A stretch of 34,569 nt of DNA, taken from positions 1-34,569 of the forward strand of contig JAHFUQ010000028.1 in assembly GCA_023265045.1 (NCBI GenBank), read 5' to 3'. Below, piece after piece: positions 8,010 to 15,480 of the stretch (position 1 is the first letter of the stretch; each line of letters opens with the position of its first letter). The notes under the pieces are model-generated. The model did no database searches and was not told where the DNA came from. It was given only the letters and a program-made list of their open reading frames with translations. The stretch comes from Acidimicrobiia bacterium (lineage in GTDB: Bacteria; Actinomycetota; Acidimicrobiia; Acidimicrobiales; AC-14). The position numbers and the translations under genes are program-made.

Positions 8010-9094
8010 GCCGCGCCGCGCTGGAGCGCGCGGGCCTTGTCACGGATGCTGGCCATGAGCTGGTCGTAGGACGCCTGGAAGCTGGCCACGCCCTCGCGCT
8101 CCAGCGTGGCGGCCACGTCGTCCAGGTCGACGCCCGCGGCCCGGAGCCGCTCGAGCGTCTCGTGCGCCTCGTCGACGCCCTGGTCGATCGTGCCCGCCAC
8201 CCGCCCGTGGTCCTCGAACGCCTTGATGGTGGGCTCCGGCATGGTGTTCACCGTGCGGGGGCCCTCGAGGGACTCGACGTACAGCAGGTCGGCATAGGCG
8301 GGATTCTTGGTCGACGTCGACGCCCACAGCGGGCGCTGGACCGTCGCCCCGCGTGCCGCCAGCCGGTCCCAGCGCGGCCCCCCGAACCGCCGCTCGAACA
8401 GCTGGTAGGCGAGCTTGGCCTGGGCGACGGCGGCGCGGCCGCGTAGATCGCCGCCGTCTCCCAGCCGGCGGTCGACCTCGGTGTCGACGCGGCTGACGAA
8501 GAACGACGCCACGCTGTGCACCCGGGAGACGTCGCCGCCGTACGCTTCGAGGCCCGACAGGTACGCCTCGATGACCTCGTCGTAGCGGGCCAAGCTGAAG
8601 ATCAGCGTGATGTTCACGCTGCGCCCTTCGGTGACCATCCGGGCGATGGCAGGAATCCCCTCGGCGGTCGCCGGGATCTTGACCAGGAGGTTGGGCTCGC
8701 CGATGCGCTCGTGGAGCACGCGTGCCGCCTCGATCGTCCCGCCCGTGTCGTGGGCCAGGCCGGGCCCCACCTCGATCGACACGAAGCCGTCGCCGCCCCC
8801 GCTCCCGTCGTACACGGGCCGGAACAGGGCCAGCGCATCGCCCACGTCGGCGATGGCCAGCTCCCAGTACGCATCCTCGACGCTGTGGCCCGCCGCCAGG
8901 AGCTCGGTGAGCTGGCCGTCGTAGTGCGACCCGCTCGCGACCGACTTCTGGAAGATGGTGGGGTTGGACGTCACCCCCCGGATGCCGTCGTCCCGGGCCG
9001 CTTCGAGGGCGCCCGAGCGCAACGCCGCCCGCTGCAGGTTGTCGATCCACGGACTCTGGCCGACCCGGTCGTACAGCTCGTGGAGCTTGGTCAT
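8006..9094 (-). CDS. tal: Transaldolase
   Basis: This 362-residue enzyme belongs to the longer transaldolase class of actinobacteria and cyanobacteria. Transaldolase moves a dihydroxyacetone unit between sugar phosphates in the non-oxidative pentose phosphate pathway. Signature segments are GVTSNPTIFQKS near the N-terminus, LLVKIPATAEG with the Schiff-base lysine, NITLIFSLARY and RPLWASTSTKNP. The start ATG 9094 has GAGGAGG upstream; a longer frame to 9148 lacks a ribosome site. In many actinobacteria tal sits with tkt, zwf and opcA, but here its only partner is the coupled nicotinamidase gene. Confidence 0.95.
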   Translation of the reverse strand: MTKLHELYDRVGQSPWIDNLQRAALRSGALEAARDDGIRGVTSNPTIFQKSVASGSHYDGQLTELLAAGHSVEDAYWELAIADVGDALALFRPVYDGSGGGDGFVSIEVGPGLAHDTGGTIEAARVLHERIGEPNLLVKIPATAEGIPAIARMVTEGRSVNITLIFSLARYDEVIEAYLSGLEAYGGDVSRVHSVASFFVSRVDTEVDRRLGDGGDLRGRAAVAQAKLAYQLFERRFGGPRWDRLAARGATVQRPLWASTSTKNPAYADLLYVESLEGPRTVNTMPEPTIKAFEDHGRVAGTIDQGVDEAHETLERLRAAGVDLDDVAATLEREGVASFQASYDQLMASIRDKARALQRGAA

Positions 9095-9136
9095 CGGCGG
9101 TGCCTCCTCGTCACGAGGACGCCTCGATCCTACCCC

Positions 9137-9177
9137 TTGACAGGTCACTTGACCTCAGATAACTTGAACTCTAACAA
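9137..9177 (+). promoter_or_regulatory. Two overlapping candidate promoters with a GGTCA..TGACC element
   Basis: TTGACA (9137-9142) is followed after 17 bp by TAACTT (9160-9165). A second TTGACC (9149-9154) is followed after 17 bp by TAACAA (9172-9177). Both fit the actinobacterial TTGACN / TANNNT housekeeping pattern and point to the ABM-like/MarR operon. GGTCACTTGACC (9143-9154) is a short inverted repeat covering the second -35, a plausible site for the MarR protein encoded downstream. That link is inference. Confidence 0.5.
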
Positions 9178-9204
9178 TCAGTGTTCGAACGAGGGGGAGG
9201 ACAA

Positions 9205-9498
9205 ATGGCTACGGTTGCGGTCCTGCACAAGGTGAACGACTACGAGGCGTGGAAGACGGCGTTCGACGAGCACCGCGAGAACCGCCAGCAGTACGGCTGC
9301 ACGGGCCACCGGGTGTACCGCGCCGGCGACGACGGGCTGAACATCCTCGTGCTCACCGATTGGCCCTCGATGGAGGCCGCCCAGGCGTGGACCGCGGACC
9401 CGTCGTTGGCCGAGGCCATGGGACGGGCCGGCGTCGCCGGCGCACCGCGGGTCGAGTTCTTCGAGCAGCTGGAAGCCCGTGAGGGGGCCAACGCCTGA
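9205..9498 (+). CDS. Small dimeric alpha/beta-barrel (ABM-like) protein
   Basis: This protein has 97 residues from ATG 9205, preceded by GGGGGAGGACAA. The pattern ATVAVLHKVNDYEAWKTAF, a central HRVYRAGDD loop, LNILVLTDW and a terminal FFEQLE strand resembles the antibiotic-biosynthesis-monooxygenase / dimeric ferredoxin-like barrel group. Members range from quinol monooxygenases to stress proteins, and no catalytic residue can be assigned. It is followed after 3 bp by a MarR regulator, so the pair forms an operon that is probably autoregulated. Confidence 0.7.
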   Translation: MATVAVLHKVNDYEAWKTAFDEHRENRQQYGCTGHRVYRAGDDGLNILVLTDWPSMEAAQAWTADPSLAEAMGRAGVAGAPRVEFFEQLEAREGANA

Positions 9499-9501
9499 CC
9501 C

Positions 9502-10065
9502 ATGGCGGACGAGCCGGCGATCCGCGTCGACCCCGACTTCGAGGACGAGTACCCCGGGGCCGACGCGCGCGCCACCGAGTGCTACGCCAACCTCATCCGC
9601 ACTGGCGACATGCTGATGGCCGAGCACGCCCGGCGGCTCCAGGCCGACTTCGGGATCTCGCCCACGGCAGGCATGGTGCTGTCCGCCGTCGAGGGCGCCG
9701 GGCGTCCGCTGACGCCGACCGACATCGCGTCGCGGCTCATCGTCACCACCGCCAGCGTGACGTCGCTGCTCGACACGCTGGAGCGCCGGGGCTTCGTGCG
9801 CCGCCGGCCCCATCCCGACGACCGCCGACGCCTCCTCGTCGAGGTCACCGCCGACGGCCAGCTTGTCCTCGACCGCCTCCTGCCGGGCATGCACGCGTTC
9901 GAGCGCCGCATGTTCGAGGGAGTGCCCGAGGCCGACATGCGCCAGCTGCTCGGCCTGCTCGGGCGCGTGCAGGCCCGGGCCGCGGAACTGGCCGCCGAGG
10001 CGCCGCAGCCCATGGGCGGCGACCGCCGCAAGCCGGCGCGCCTCGGCCTAGGTGACCCCGAGTAG
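9502..10065 (+). CDS. MarR-family transcriptional regulator
   Basis: This is a 187-residue winged-helix protein starting at ATG 9502, 3 bp after the ABM-like gene. The core LTPTDIASRLIVTTASVTSLLD, split as LTPTDIASRL and TTASVTSLLDTLERRGFV, and the wing RRRPHPDDRRRLLVEVTADG are textbook MarR. Dimerisation helices flank them, and a Pro/Arg-rich tail follows. MarR proteins usually repress their own operon and release on binding phenolic ligands or oxidants. The 3' end overlaps the convergent permease gene by 18 bp. Confidence 0.92.
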   Translation: MADEPAIRVDPDFEDEYPGADARATECYANLIRTGDMLMAEHARRLQADFGISPTAGMVLSAVEGAGRPLTPTDIASRLIVTTASVTSLLDTLERRGFVRRRPHPDDRRRLLVEVTADGQLVLDRLLPGMHAFERRMFEGVPEADMRQLLGLLGRVQARAAELAAEAPQPMGGDRRKPARLGLGDPE

Positions 10066-11505
10066 GCGTTCGACCGGGTCGATGGCGAAGTAGACGACGA
10101 ACAGCGCCGCCACCAGCCACAGCAGCCAGCTCACCTCGCGGGCCTTGCCTTTGGCGGCCTTGATGACGACGTAGGACACGAAGCCGGCGCCGATGCCGTT
10201 GGTGATCGAGAACGTGAACGGCATGAGGATGATGGTCAGGAAGGCGGGGATGGCGATGTCCAGGTCGTCCCATGGGATGTCCCGGATCTGGGCCATGAGC
10301 AGGAAGCCGACCACCACCAGCGCCGGCGACGCGGCCTCGTAGGGCACCACCTGCACCAGGGGGGTGAGGAAGAGGGCGCCGAGGAAGAGCCCGCCCGTCA
10401 CCAGGTTGGCCAGCCCGGTCCGCGCCCCCTCGGCCACCCCCGAGGCCGACTCGATGTAGCAGGTGTTGGACGACGACGAGGCGGCGCCGCCCGCCACCGC
10501 GGCAATGGAGTCGACCAGCAGCACCTGCTTGATGCCGGGCAGGCGGCCTTGCTCGTCGAGCAGCCCGGCTTCCCGTCCGATGCCGACGACGGTCCCCATG
10601 GTGTCGAAGAAGTCGGCCAGCATCAGGGTGAAGACCAGCAGGACCACGCTGATCACGCCGACCGCGGCGACGCCCCCGCCCAGGCTGAAGTGGCCGATGA
10701 GGCCGAAGTCGGGGGACGCCACCAGCTTGTGGGGCAGTTTGGGCACGTTCAGCCCCCAGCCCCGGGGATTGAACGCGCCGTTGGCGCCGAACTGGGCGGG
10801 GACGTCCACGATGGCGTTCAGCACGATGGCGAAGACGGTCGTGCTCACGATGCTGATGAGGATCGCCCCCCGCACCTTCTTCGCCATGAGCACGGCGGTC
10901 AGCAGCAGCCCGACGCAGAACACCACCGTCGGCCAGCCCAACAGCCGCCCGCCGATGCCCAGCGTCACCGGAACCGGCGTGCTGGCGGCGTCGGGGATGC
11001 GGCGCACGAAGCCGGCGTCGACGAAGCCGATGAAGGCGATGAACAGACCGATGCCGACGCTGATGGCCTGCTTGAGGCCAAGGGGGATGGCGTCGAAGAC
11101 GTGCTCGCGGAAGCCGACGACCACCAGCACGGTGATGGCCAACCCTTCCAGCACGACGATTCCCATCGCCGCCGGCCACGACATCTGGCCCGCCAGCTGG
11201 AACGCCACCACCCCGTTGAGGCCCAGCCCGGCCGCGATGGCGATCGGGTAACGGCCGAAGATCCCCATGGCCAGCGTCATCACCGCCGCCACCAGGGCGG
11301 TCGACGTGGTGACCTGGGCGAAGTCCAGGTGGCGGCCGGCGGCGTCGGCCGCGGCGGCCAGGATGATCGGGTTCAGCACGACGATGTACGCCATGGTGAA
11401 GAACGTCGTGAGCCCGCCCCGCAACTCGGTGCGCACCGTCGAGCCCCGCGCGCTGACGTCGAACCATCGATCGAGACTCGACGACGCGCTGGTGACTTGA
11501 CTCAC
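10048..11505 (-). CDS. NCS2-family purine (adenine/guanine/hypoxanthine) permease
   Basis: This 485-residue membrane protein has about 12-14 hydrophobic segments. The N-terminal STVRTELRGGLTTFFTMAYI, PIAIAAGLGLN, ADFFDTMGTVVGIGRE and AGGAASSSSNTCYIESASG are characteristic of the AzgA/PbuG branch of NCS2 transporters, which import purine bases with protons. The start is GTG 11505, with no ribosome site visible. It lies 12 bp after the mscS stop, so it is probably read from the same transcript. Confidence 0.93.
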   Translation of the reverse strand: MSQVTSASSSLDRWFDVSARGSTVRTELRGGLTTFFTMAYIVVLNPIILAAAADAAGRHLDFAQVTTSTALVAAVMTLAMGIFGRYPIAIAAGLGLNGVVAFQLAGQMSWPAAMGIVVLEGLAITVLVVVGFREHVFDAIPLGLKQAISVGIGLFIAFIGFVDAGFVRRIPDAASTPVPVTLGIGGRLLGWPTVVFCVGLLLTAVLMAKKVRGAILISIVSTTVFAIVLNAIVDVPAQFGANGAFNPRGWGLNVPKLPHKLVASPDFGLIGHFSLGGGVAAVGVISVVLLVFTLMLADFFDTMGTVVGIGREAGLLDEQGRLPGIKQVLLVDSIAAVAGGAASSSSNTCYIESASGVAEGARTGLANLVTGGLFLGALFLTPLVQVVPYEAASPALVVVGFLLMAQIRDIPWDDLDIAIPAFLTIILMPFTFSITNGIGAGFVSYVVIKAAKGKAREVSWLLWLVAALFVVYFAIDPVERLLGVT

Positions 11506-11517
11506 CGGTCACGAGTT

Positions 11518-12366
11518 CTAGTACAGGTCCGAGGGGGCGCGCTCGGGAACGTTGGAGAAGTGCAGGACCCGCTGCGGGAACGGCATCTCGATGCCGGCGT
11601 GGTCCAGCGCGCGCTTGGCCGCGATGGCCACCTCGCTGCGGACCCGCCACAGCGTGGGCAGGTCCGGCGCGTGCCAGAAGCGGACGACGACGGTCACGCT
11701 CGATTCCCCGAAGCTCTCGACCCACACCTCGGGCGGCGGCTGGTCCCTGGCGCCGTCCACCTGTTCGACGGCCGCCAGGAGGACCTCGCGCACCCGCTTC
11801 AGATCCGCGTCGTAGGGGACGCCGATCTCGAGGGCGGTGCGGCGGCGGCCGAGCGTCGAGTAGTTGACGATGGGCCGGCTCAGCACCTCGGCGCACGGCA
11901 CCATGACCCGCTCGCCGCCGTAGGTCCGCAGCACGACGGTGCGGAAGTTGACGTCCTCCACCGTCCCGTCCTGGTCGTTGGTCTGGATGAGGTCCCCGTT
12001 GCGGAACGGGCGTTTGACCTGGAGGATCACGCTCGCCAGGAAGTTGGACAGGATGCTCTGGGCGGCGAAGGCGATCGCCAGCCCGCCGATGCCGAGGGCG
12101 CCCACCAGCGGCCCCAGCCGGATCCCGAGCACCGACAGCGCGTAGATGAACGCCGCCACCGCCGCCAGCGACGTGATGATGCGCCCGACGACCTGGACGG
12201 CGAGGGGTTCGTCCTCCTCGTCGGGCTTCCCGATGGCCCGCACGACGATCGAACGGCCGATCCGTCCTGCGGCCAAGCCGGCGGCGAGGATCACCGCCGC
12301 GACGACCCAGTCGCTGAGGGTGAGGTTGGACGCGACGACCTTCTCGGCTTCGGCGGCGAAGATCAT
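11518..12366 (-). CDS. MscS-family mechanosensitive ion channel
   Basis: This 282-residue protein starts at ATG 12366. Two hydrophobic helices (about residues 16-38 and 62-84) precede the pore-lining helix GPLVGALGIGGLAIAFAAQS, rich in Gly and Ala as in MscS TM3. The beta domain follows with RPFRNGDLI, GTVEDVNFRTVVLRTYGGERVM and the NYS motif, then an alpha/beta C-terminal domain. It acts as a safety valve on hypo-osmotic shock. It is the middle gene of a minus-strand run: HTH protein, mscS, purine permease. Confidence 0.93.
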   Translation of the reverse strand: MIFAAEAEKVVASNLTLSDWVVAAVILAAGLAAGRIGRSIVVRAIGKPDEEDEPLAVQVVGRIITSLAAVAAFIYALSVLGIRLGPLVGALGIGGLAIAFAAQSILSNFLASVILQVKRPFRNGDLIQTNDQDGTVEDVNFRTVVLRTYGGERVMVPCAEVLSRPIVNYSTLGRRRTALEIGVPYDADLKRVREVLLAAVEQVDGARDQPPPEVWVESFGESSVTVVVRFWHAPDLPTLWRVRSEVAIAAKRALDHAGIEMPFPQRVLHFSNVPERAPSDLY

Positions 12367-12396
12367 GGGTACTTCAGTACCCGCTGGGCCGTCGGT

Positions 12397-12711
12397 CTAA
12401 GGCTGGGCCAGCCGGTTCAGCTCGTGGTCGATGAACCGGGCCCGGCCCCGAAGGCGGCAGAACATCAGCGTGATGGCGTCCTGGTCGAGGCCGACGGCCG
12501 ACGCGTAGGTGCGGACGTAGCCGCGGGCATGGGTCGCCTCGGGGATCAAGTCGAGCCGGCCCTGGTCGATGATGGCGATGAACCGGACGGGGATGCCGGC
12601 GCAGCGCGCCAGTTCCTCCTGGCTCATCTCCAGCCGCTCCCGGGCGCCGGCCAGGGCGCGCCCCAGCTCGAACGCTGCCGCATCCCACGCCGCTGGACGC
12701 CGTCGAGCCAT
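12397..12711 (-). CDS. RodZ-like (HTH_25) helix-turn-helix protein
   Basis: This is a 104-residue protein from ATG 12711. LGRALAGARERLEMSQEELA, IPVRFIAIIDQGRLDLIPE and ARGYVRTYASAVGLD match the HTH_25 fold found at the N-terminus of RodZ/YfgA. No transmembrane helix or periplasmic part follows, so this is a free HTH domain rather than a full RodZ. It may bind DNA or cytoskeletal partners. It lies 30 bp upstream of mscS in the same direction. Confidence 0.75.
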   Translation of the reverse strand: MARRRPAAWDAAAFELGRALAGARERLEMSQEELARCAGIPVRFIAIIDQGRLDLIPEATHARGYVRTYASAVGLDQDAITLMFCRLRGRARFIDHELNRLAQP

Positions 12712-12840
12712 AGCCGCCCATTATGCACCCGTTGTCCCCAAGCCATCCACAGGCAATGTGGAAGGCGGGCGGTTGGGGCACCATTTCCGGGTGGGCTTCC
12801 GGGAGTAGGCGGCGGAGCACGAACGGGGGGCCGGGAGGTC

Positions 12841-13333
12841 CGGGCCGAGAGCGAGGCCAATACGGCGCGCCTGTTCACCGAGCACTCGTTCCTCTGGCTG
12901 TTGGCGTGGGCGGGCGTCCCCATCCTGGTCGGCACCGGCCCGATCCTCGCCATCGCCCTCGGGAACGCCCGAGGGCGACCAGCGGGCGGCCCGCCGGCTG
13001 GCCCAGGACGGCGTGGTGGTCCGCGCCCGGGTGGTCGACGACCGGGCCTGGGGGAACGTCGAGTTCTACCCTCAGGCCCGGGTCTCGTTCACCACCGACG
13101 CCGGCGAGACGGTCGTCACCTGGGTCTCCACCGACAGCCGGCACACCCGCGGTGAAACGCCCGAGGTGCGGTACTCCCGTTCGTCGCCGCGGACGGCCCG
13201 CGTCGTCGGCGAGGAGTTCCCGCACCGCGACGACTGGCGCGTACCGGCCATCATGACCGGCGCCGGGCTGGCCCTCTCCGTGGGCACGATCGCGCTGGCC
13301 GAGCACGAATGGCGCATCTGGCTGGGCTATTAG
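12841..13333 (+). pseudogene. DUF3592-like membrane protein with an apparent 1-base insertion
   Basis: Frame 1 encodes a hydrophobic segment (FLWLLAWAGVPILVGTGP then ILAIALG) up to about 12,960. Frame 2 then continues as TPEGDQRAARRLAQDG followed by VVVRARVVDDRAWGNVEFYP and a C-terminal TM helix (AGLALSVGTIALAE), ending at TAG 13333. Removing one G from GGG 12961-12963 joins the two halves into one protein of the DUF3592 layout: TM, beta domain, TM. No ATG or GTG start is clear upstream of about 12,850. It could be a true pseudogene or an assembly error; the shorter frame from GTG 13013 would lack the first TM. Confidence 0.5.
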
Positions 13334-14453
13334 GGCGGCTGGTTCCGCCTGCGGTTGTGATAGCCGCACGCAGGCCGGCCGTTATCGTCGATGGTCAGGC
13401 CGCCGTCGCGGTATGGCTGGACGTGGTCGACTTCGCAATCGTCGGCCGGAGCCTCGCAGAAGTCGGAGAAGCACTCGCGATCGCGCACCTCAACCGCCCG
13501 GCGGGTGCGCCGGTGAACAGCCGCCGGCGCACGCCAACGTTTTTGACTCGGTCGGGACCGTCGAACACGACCCGCTCGATGTAGGCCTCGGTCAGCAAGG
13601 GGAGCAACGATCCCGGTGTCACAACCGTCCCGCTCGCCATCTCGCATACCCGTCCCGCGAACGTTTCGTAGCCGACGAGGATCGTCACGAGCGGCGACGG
13701 CAGGCGGGAGCCGGCCGGCATCGCCGACCCTCGCCGAGCCATCTCGACGAGCGCGTCGGCCCGGCGCTGAGCCGGTGTGCGGGTCGTGGCTTTGAACTCG
13801 GCCCACTCCGCTTCGAACAACTCGTCCTCGATGGTCTTCAAGGCCCGGGAGACGATCTCCCCGCTGATCGGGTCGAGCTGCCCGTCGAGGAACCATGTCC
13901 CTTCGAAGCTCTGCGAGAGGTGGACGCGGCGACCGTCGCGCTGTGCTTGGGCCTGCTCCTCGGCGCCGTCGGGGTCGGCTGCCTGAGACCAGTACGCCAG
14001 TGCGTGGACGAAGTCCCGATGGCGAAGCTCGCGGGCGTGCTCCACCAGCGACGCCTCGTCGGGATCGAAGAGGTCGGCGCCGACCTGCCGCCGAACCGCC
14101 GTCAAAGGCTCCACATGTGCCTCGCCGATGTCACCCGCCAGCCACGCTGACTCGGTTGCCGGCATCGACCGCAATGCCCGCCCCAACCGCACTCGCCGCC
14201 GAGCCGTCGGCATCGGTACGCGGCAGCGGGTCGAGATCCATGCCGCCGCTGTCCGCGCCCCGTCCGCCTCCCACGTTCGCCCGGCGTCGAACGCGGCAAC
14301 CGCGCGCGTCGCCACCGCGTTCAGCCGCTCGAGCTGGCGCAGCAACGCCACGATCGTCTCGCCGTCCCCAAGGGCGTCTGCTTCAGCGGCGGAAAGGCCA
14401 TCGAGCGCAACTGTCAATTCTCGAAGCACGCATACCCCGATTATCGAGGGCAT
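13330..14453 (-). pseudogene. DUF222/HNH endonuclease (13E12-repeat family), frameshifted
   Basis: From ATG 14453 (or GTG 14429) the frame encodes a DUF222 domain, with ETIVALLRQLERLNAVATRA, TAAAWISTRCRVP and HLSQSFEGTWFLDGQLDP, and runs to RRLFTGA near 13,510. The frame is then lost. One base further on it continues as TRRAVEVRDRECF, CEAPADDCEVDHVQPY and RPACGYHNRRR, the expected HNH zinc-knuckle nuclease, ending at TAA 13330. A single missing base around 13,506-13,510 explains this. The family is a multicopy actinobacterial HNH group, often SOS-induced; its function is unclear. The terminal stops of this gene and the DUF3592-like gene overlap. Confidence 0.8.
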
Positions 14454-14477
14454 GACCGAGGGGGAAGCGGTGCTCTT

Positions 14478-14499
14478 ATTGTACCCGAACAGGCGTTCC
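14478..14499 (-). promoter_or_regulatory. LexA (SOS) box next to a -10 element, driving the HNH gene
   Basis: On the minus strand GAACGCCTGTTC contains the perfect LexA core GAAC-N4-GTTC (plus-strand 14487-14498). It is followed directly by GGG and TACAAT (14483-14478), a good -10. The HNH ATG lies about 25 bases further on. The actinobacterial SOS box consensus is TCGAAC-N4-GTTCGA; here the outer positions are only partly kept. Mycobacterial 13E12-repeat genes are known LexA targets, which supports the call. Confidence 0.7.
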
Positions 14500-14581
14500 C
14501 TGTCGAGCAGTTTCGGCGACGCCCGCAGGATCGTCGTTTCGCGATCGAGGGCGAGAGATTCTGCACCTCGCGGTGCCCTGC

Positions 14582-14613
14582 CCACCGAGACCTCAGTCCA
14601 CCGAGACCTCAGG
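14582..14613. repeat. Two tandem copies of a 16-bp unit
   Basis: CCACCGAGACCTCAG occurs twice head to tail (14582-14597 and 14598-14613), differing only in the sixteenth base. It lies in the spacer between the HNH gene and the small membrane ORF. No function can be assigned. Confidence 0.7.
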
Positions 14614-14621
14614 CCCGAGCG

Positions 14622-14852
14622 TCAGCCCTCGCGACGGGATCGACCTGCCCGACCAGATGATCCGAATGCGAGGCGAAAACAGAAGACGAGTATCGACACG
14701 AAGACCGTGACTCCAACGATCCATGGTGGCAGCCCAAAGGAGAGCGACACACAAAGAACAGCTAGCAGGAGAACATAAATGCCGACAAATGTACTTAGAA
14801 AGGTTCTCCTAGCGTTCCTGAGCCTATACATCTTCGTAAGCCTGTATGCCAC
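14622..14852 (-). CDS. Possible small two-helix membrane protein, 76 aa
   Basis: I do not recognise this protein. It starts at GTG 14852 and shows a basic N-terminus, two hydrophobic helices (about 21-41 and 45-64) joined by a Pro-Pro turn, and a basic tail, a sensible hairpin with both ends inside. The local DNA is noticeably more AT-rich than its surroundings. The opposite strand also has a hydrophobic 61-residue frame (14779-14964) with an AGGAG ribosome site, so strand choice is uncertain. One of the two may be real, or neither. Confidence 0.35.
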   Translation of the reverse strand: MAYRLTKMYRLRNARRTFLSTFVGIYVLLLAVLCVSLSFGLPPWIVGVTVFVSILVFCFRLAFGSSGRAGRSRREG

Positions 14853-14917
14853 TTTCGTGCACCTGGTAACGATGGCCGCATCGACGACTGATCAGCGCGG
14901 CCTCGGAAGGTCGCATT

Positions 14918-15388
14918 TCAGGAGCAGGCCTCATCCGGATCCTCGGCGGACAGGTTCTCCATGACGGTGTCGGAGATCTCGGCGATGGCGTCGAGCTGGT
15001 CGGGGGTGAGGACGTCGATGAACAGGCGGCGGACATCCTCGACGTGCTGGGGCGCGGCGGCGGTGATGGCGGCCCGGCCCGCGTCGGTGATCGCGACGAG
15101 CGAACCCCGGCTGTCGGTGGTGCAGACCTGGCGCTCCACCAGCCCGCGCTCGCCCATCCTGCTCAGGTGGTGCGAGAGGCGGCTCTTCTCCCACTGGGTG
15201 ATCCGGCCCAGCTCGTACGGCCGGAGCCGGCCCTCGGGCGCCTCGGACAAATGGACGAGGACCTCGTAGTCGGCCTCCGACAGGCCCGAGTTGCGTTGCA
15301 GCTCACGGGCGAGCCGGCGGCGCACCTGCTGGTGCAGGTTGACGAACCCGCGCCAGGCGCGCTCCTCGCGTTCGTTCAACCAGGTCAC
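14918..15388 (-). CDS. MarR-family regulator divergent from yceI
   Basis: This is a 156-residue winged-helix protein from GTG 15388. LSEADYEVLVHLSEAPEG, RPYELGRITQWEKSRLSHHL and ERGLVERQVCTTDSRGSLVAIT form the MarR HTH and wing; a cysteine sits in the wing. TACTCT lies 6 bases before the GTG on the minus strand, which would give a leaderless message, common in actinobacteria. A long inverted repeat in the intergenic region is a likely operator for this protein. A longer frame reaches 15493 but would run through that operator. Confidence 0.88.
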   Translation of the reverse strand: MTWLNEREERAWRGFVNLHQQVRRRLARELQRNSGLSEADYEVLVHLSEAPEGRLRPYELGRITQWEKSRLSHHLSRMGERGLVERQVCTTDSRGSLVAITDAGRAAITAAAPQHVEDVRRLFIDVLTPDQLDAIAEISDTVMENLSAEDPDEACS

Positions 15389-15443
15389 GAGCAAAGAGTA
15401 CAAAGCGCGGGGGCGGGGAATAGTTGATGCGTCACCCTGGTTG

Positions 15444-15469
15444 CTGGTAGTTGACAGATCAACAACCAG
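15444..15469. promoter_or_regulatory. 11-4-11 inverted repeat, candidate MarR operator
   Basis: CTGGTAGTTGA - CAGA - TCAACAACCAG has arms matching at 10 of 11 positions. It lies between the divergent MarR and yceI genes and touches the yceI ribosome site AGGAGG (15467-15472). Binding there could block yceI initiation and transcription toward the regulator. The spacing fits a MarR dimer footprint. The assignment to this MarR protein is inference from position. Confidence 0.7.
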
Positions 15470-15480
15470 GAGGACAGACC

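Noticed and set aside
10549-13155. 868-aa open frame on the plus strand
   Set aside because: It is antisense to the purine permease, mscS and HTH genes, all with clear family motifs. Its translation is a low-complexity Asp/Gly/His/Arg mix typical of a shadow frame in GC-rich DNA. Only its last part (after 12,840) holds real coding sequence, of the DUF3592-like gene.
14779-14964. 61-aa plus-strand hydrophobic frame with AGGAG upstream
   Set aside because: It is not listed as a gene because it is antisense to the better-shaped two-helix frame and its tail runs 47 bp into the MarR gene. It is kept as an alternative in the findings.
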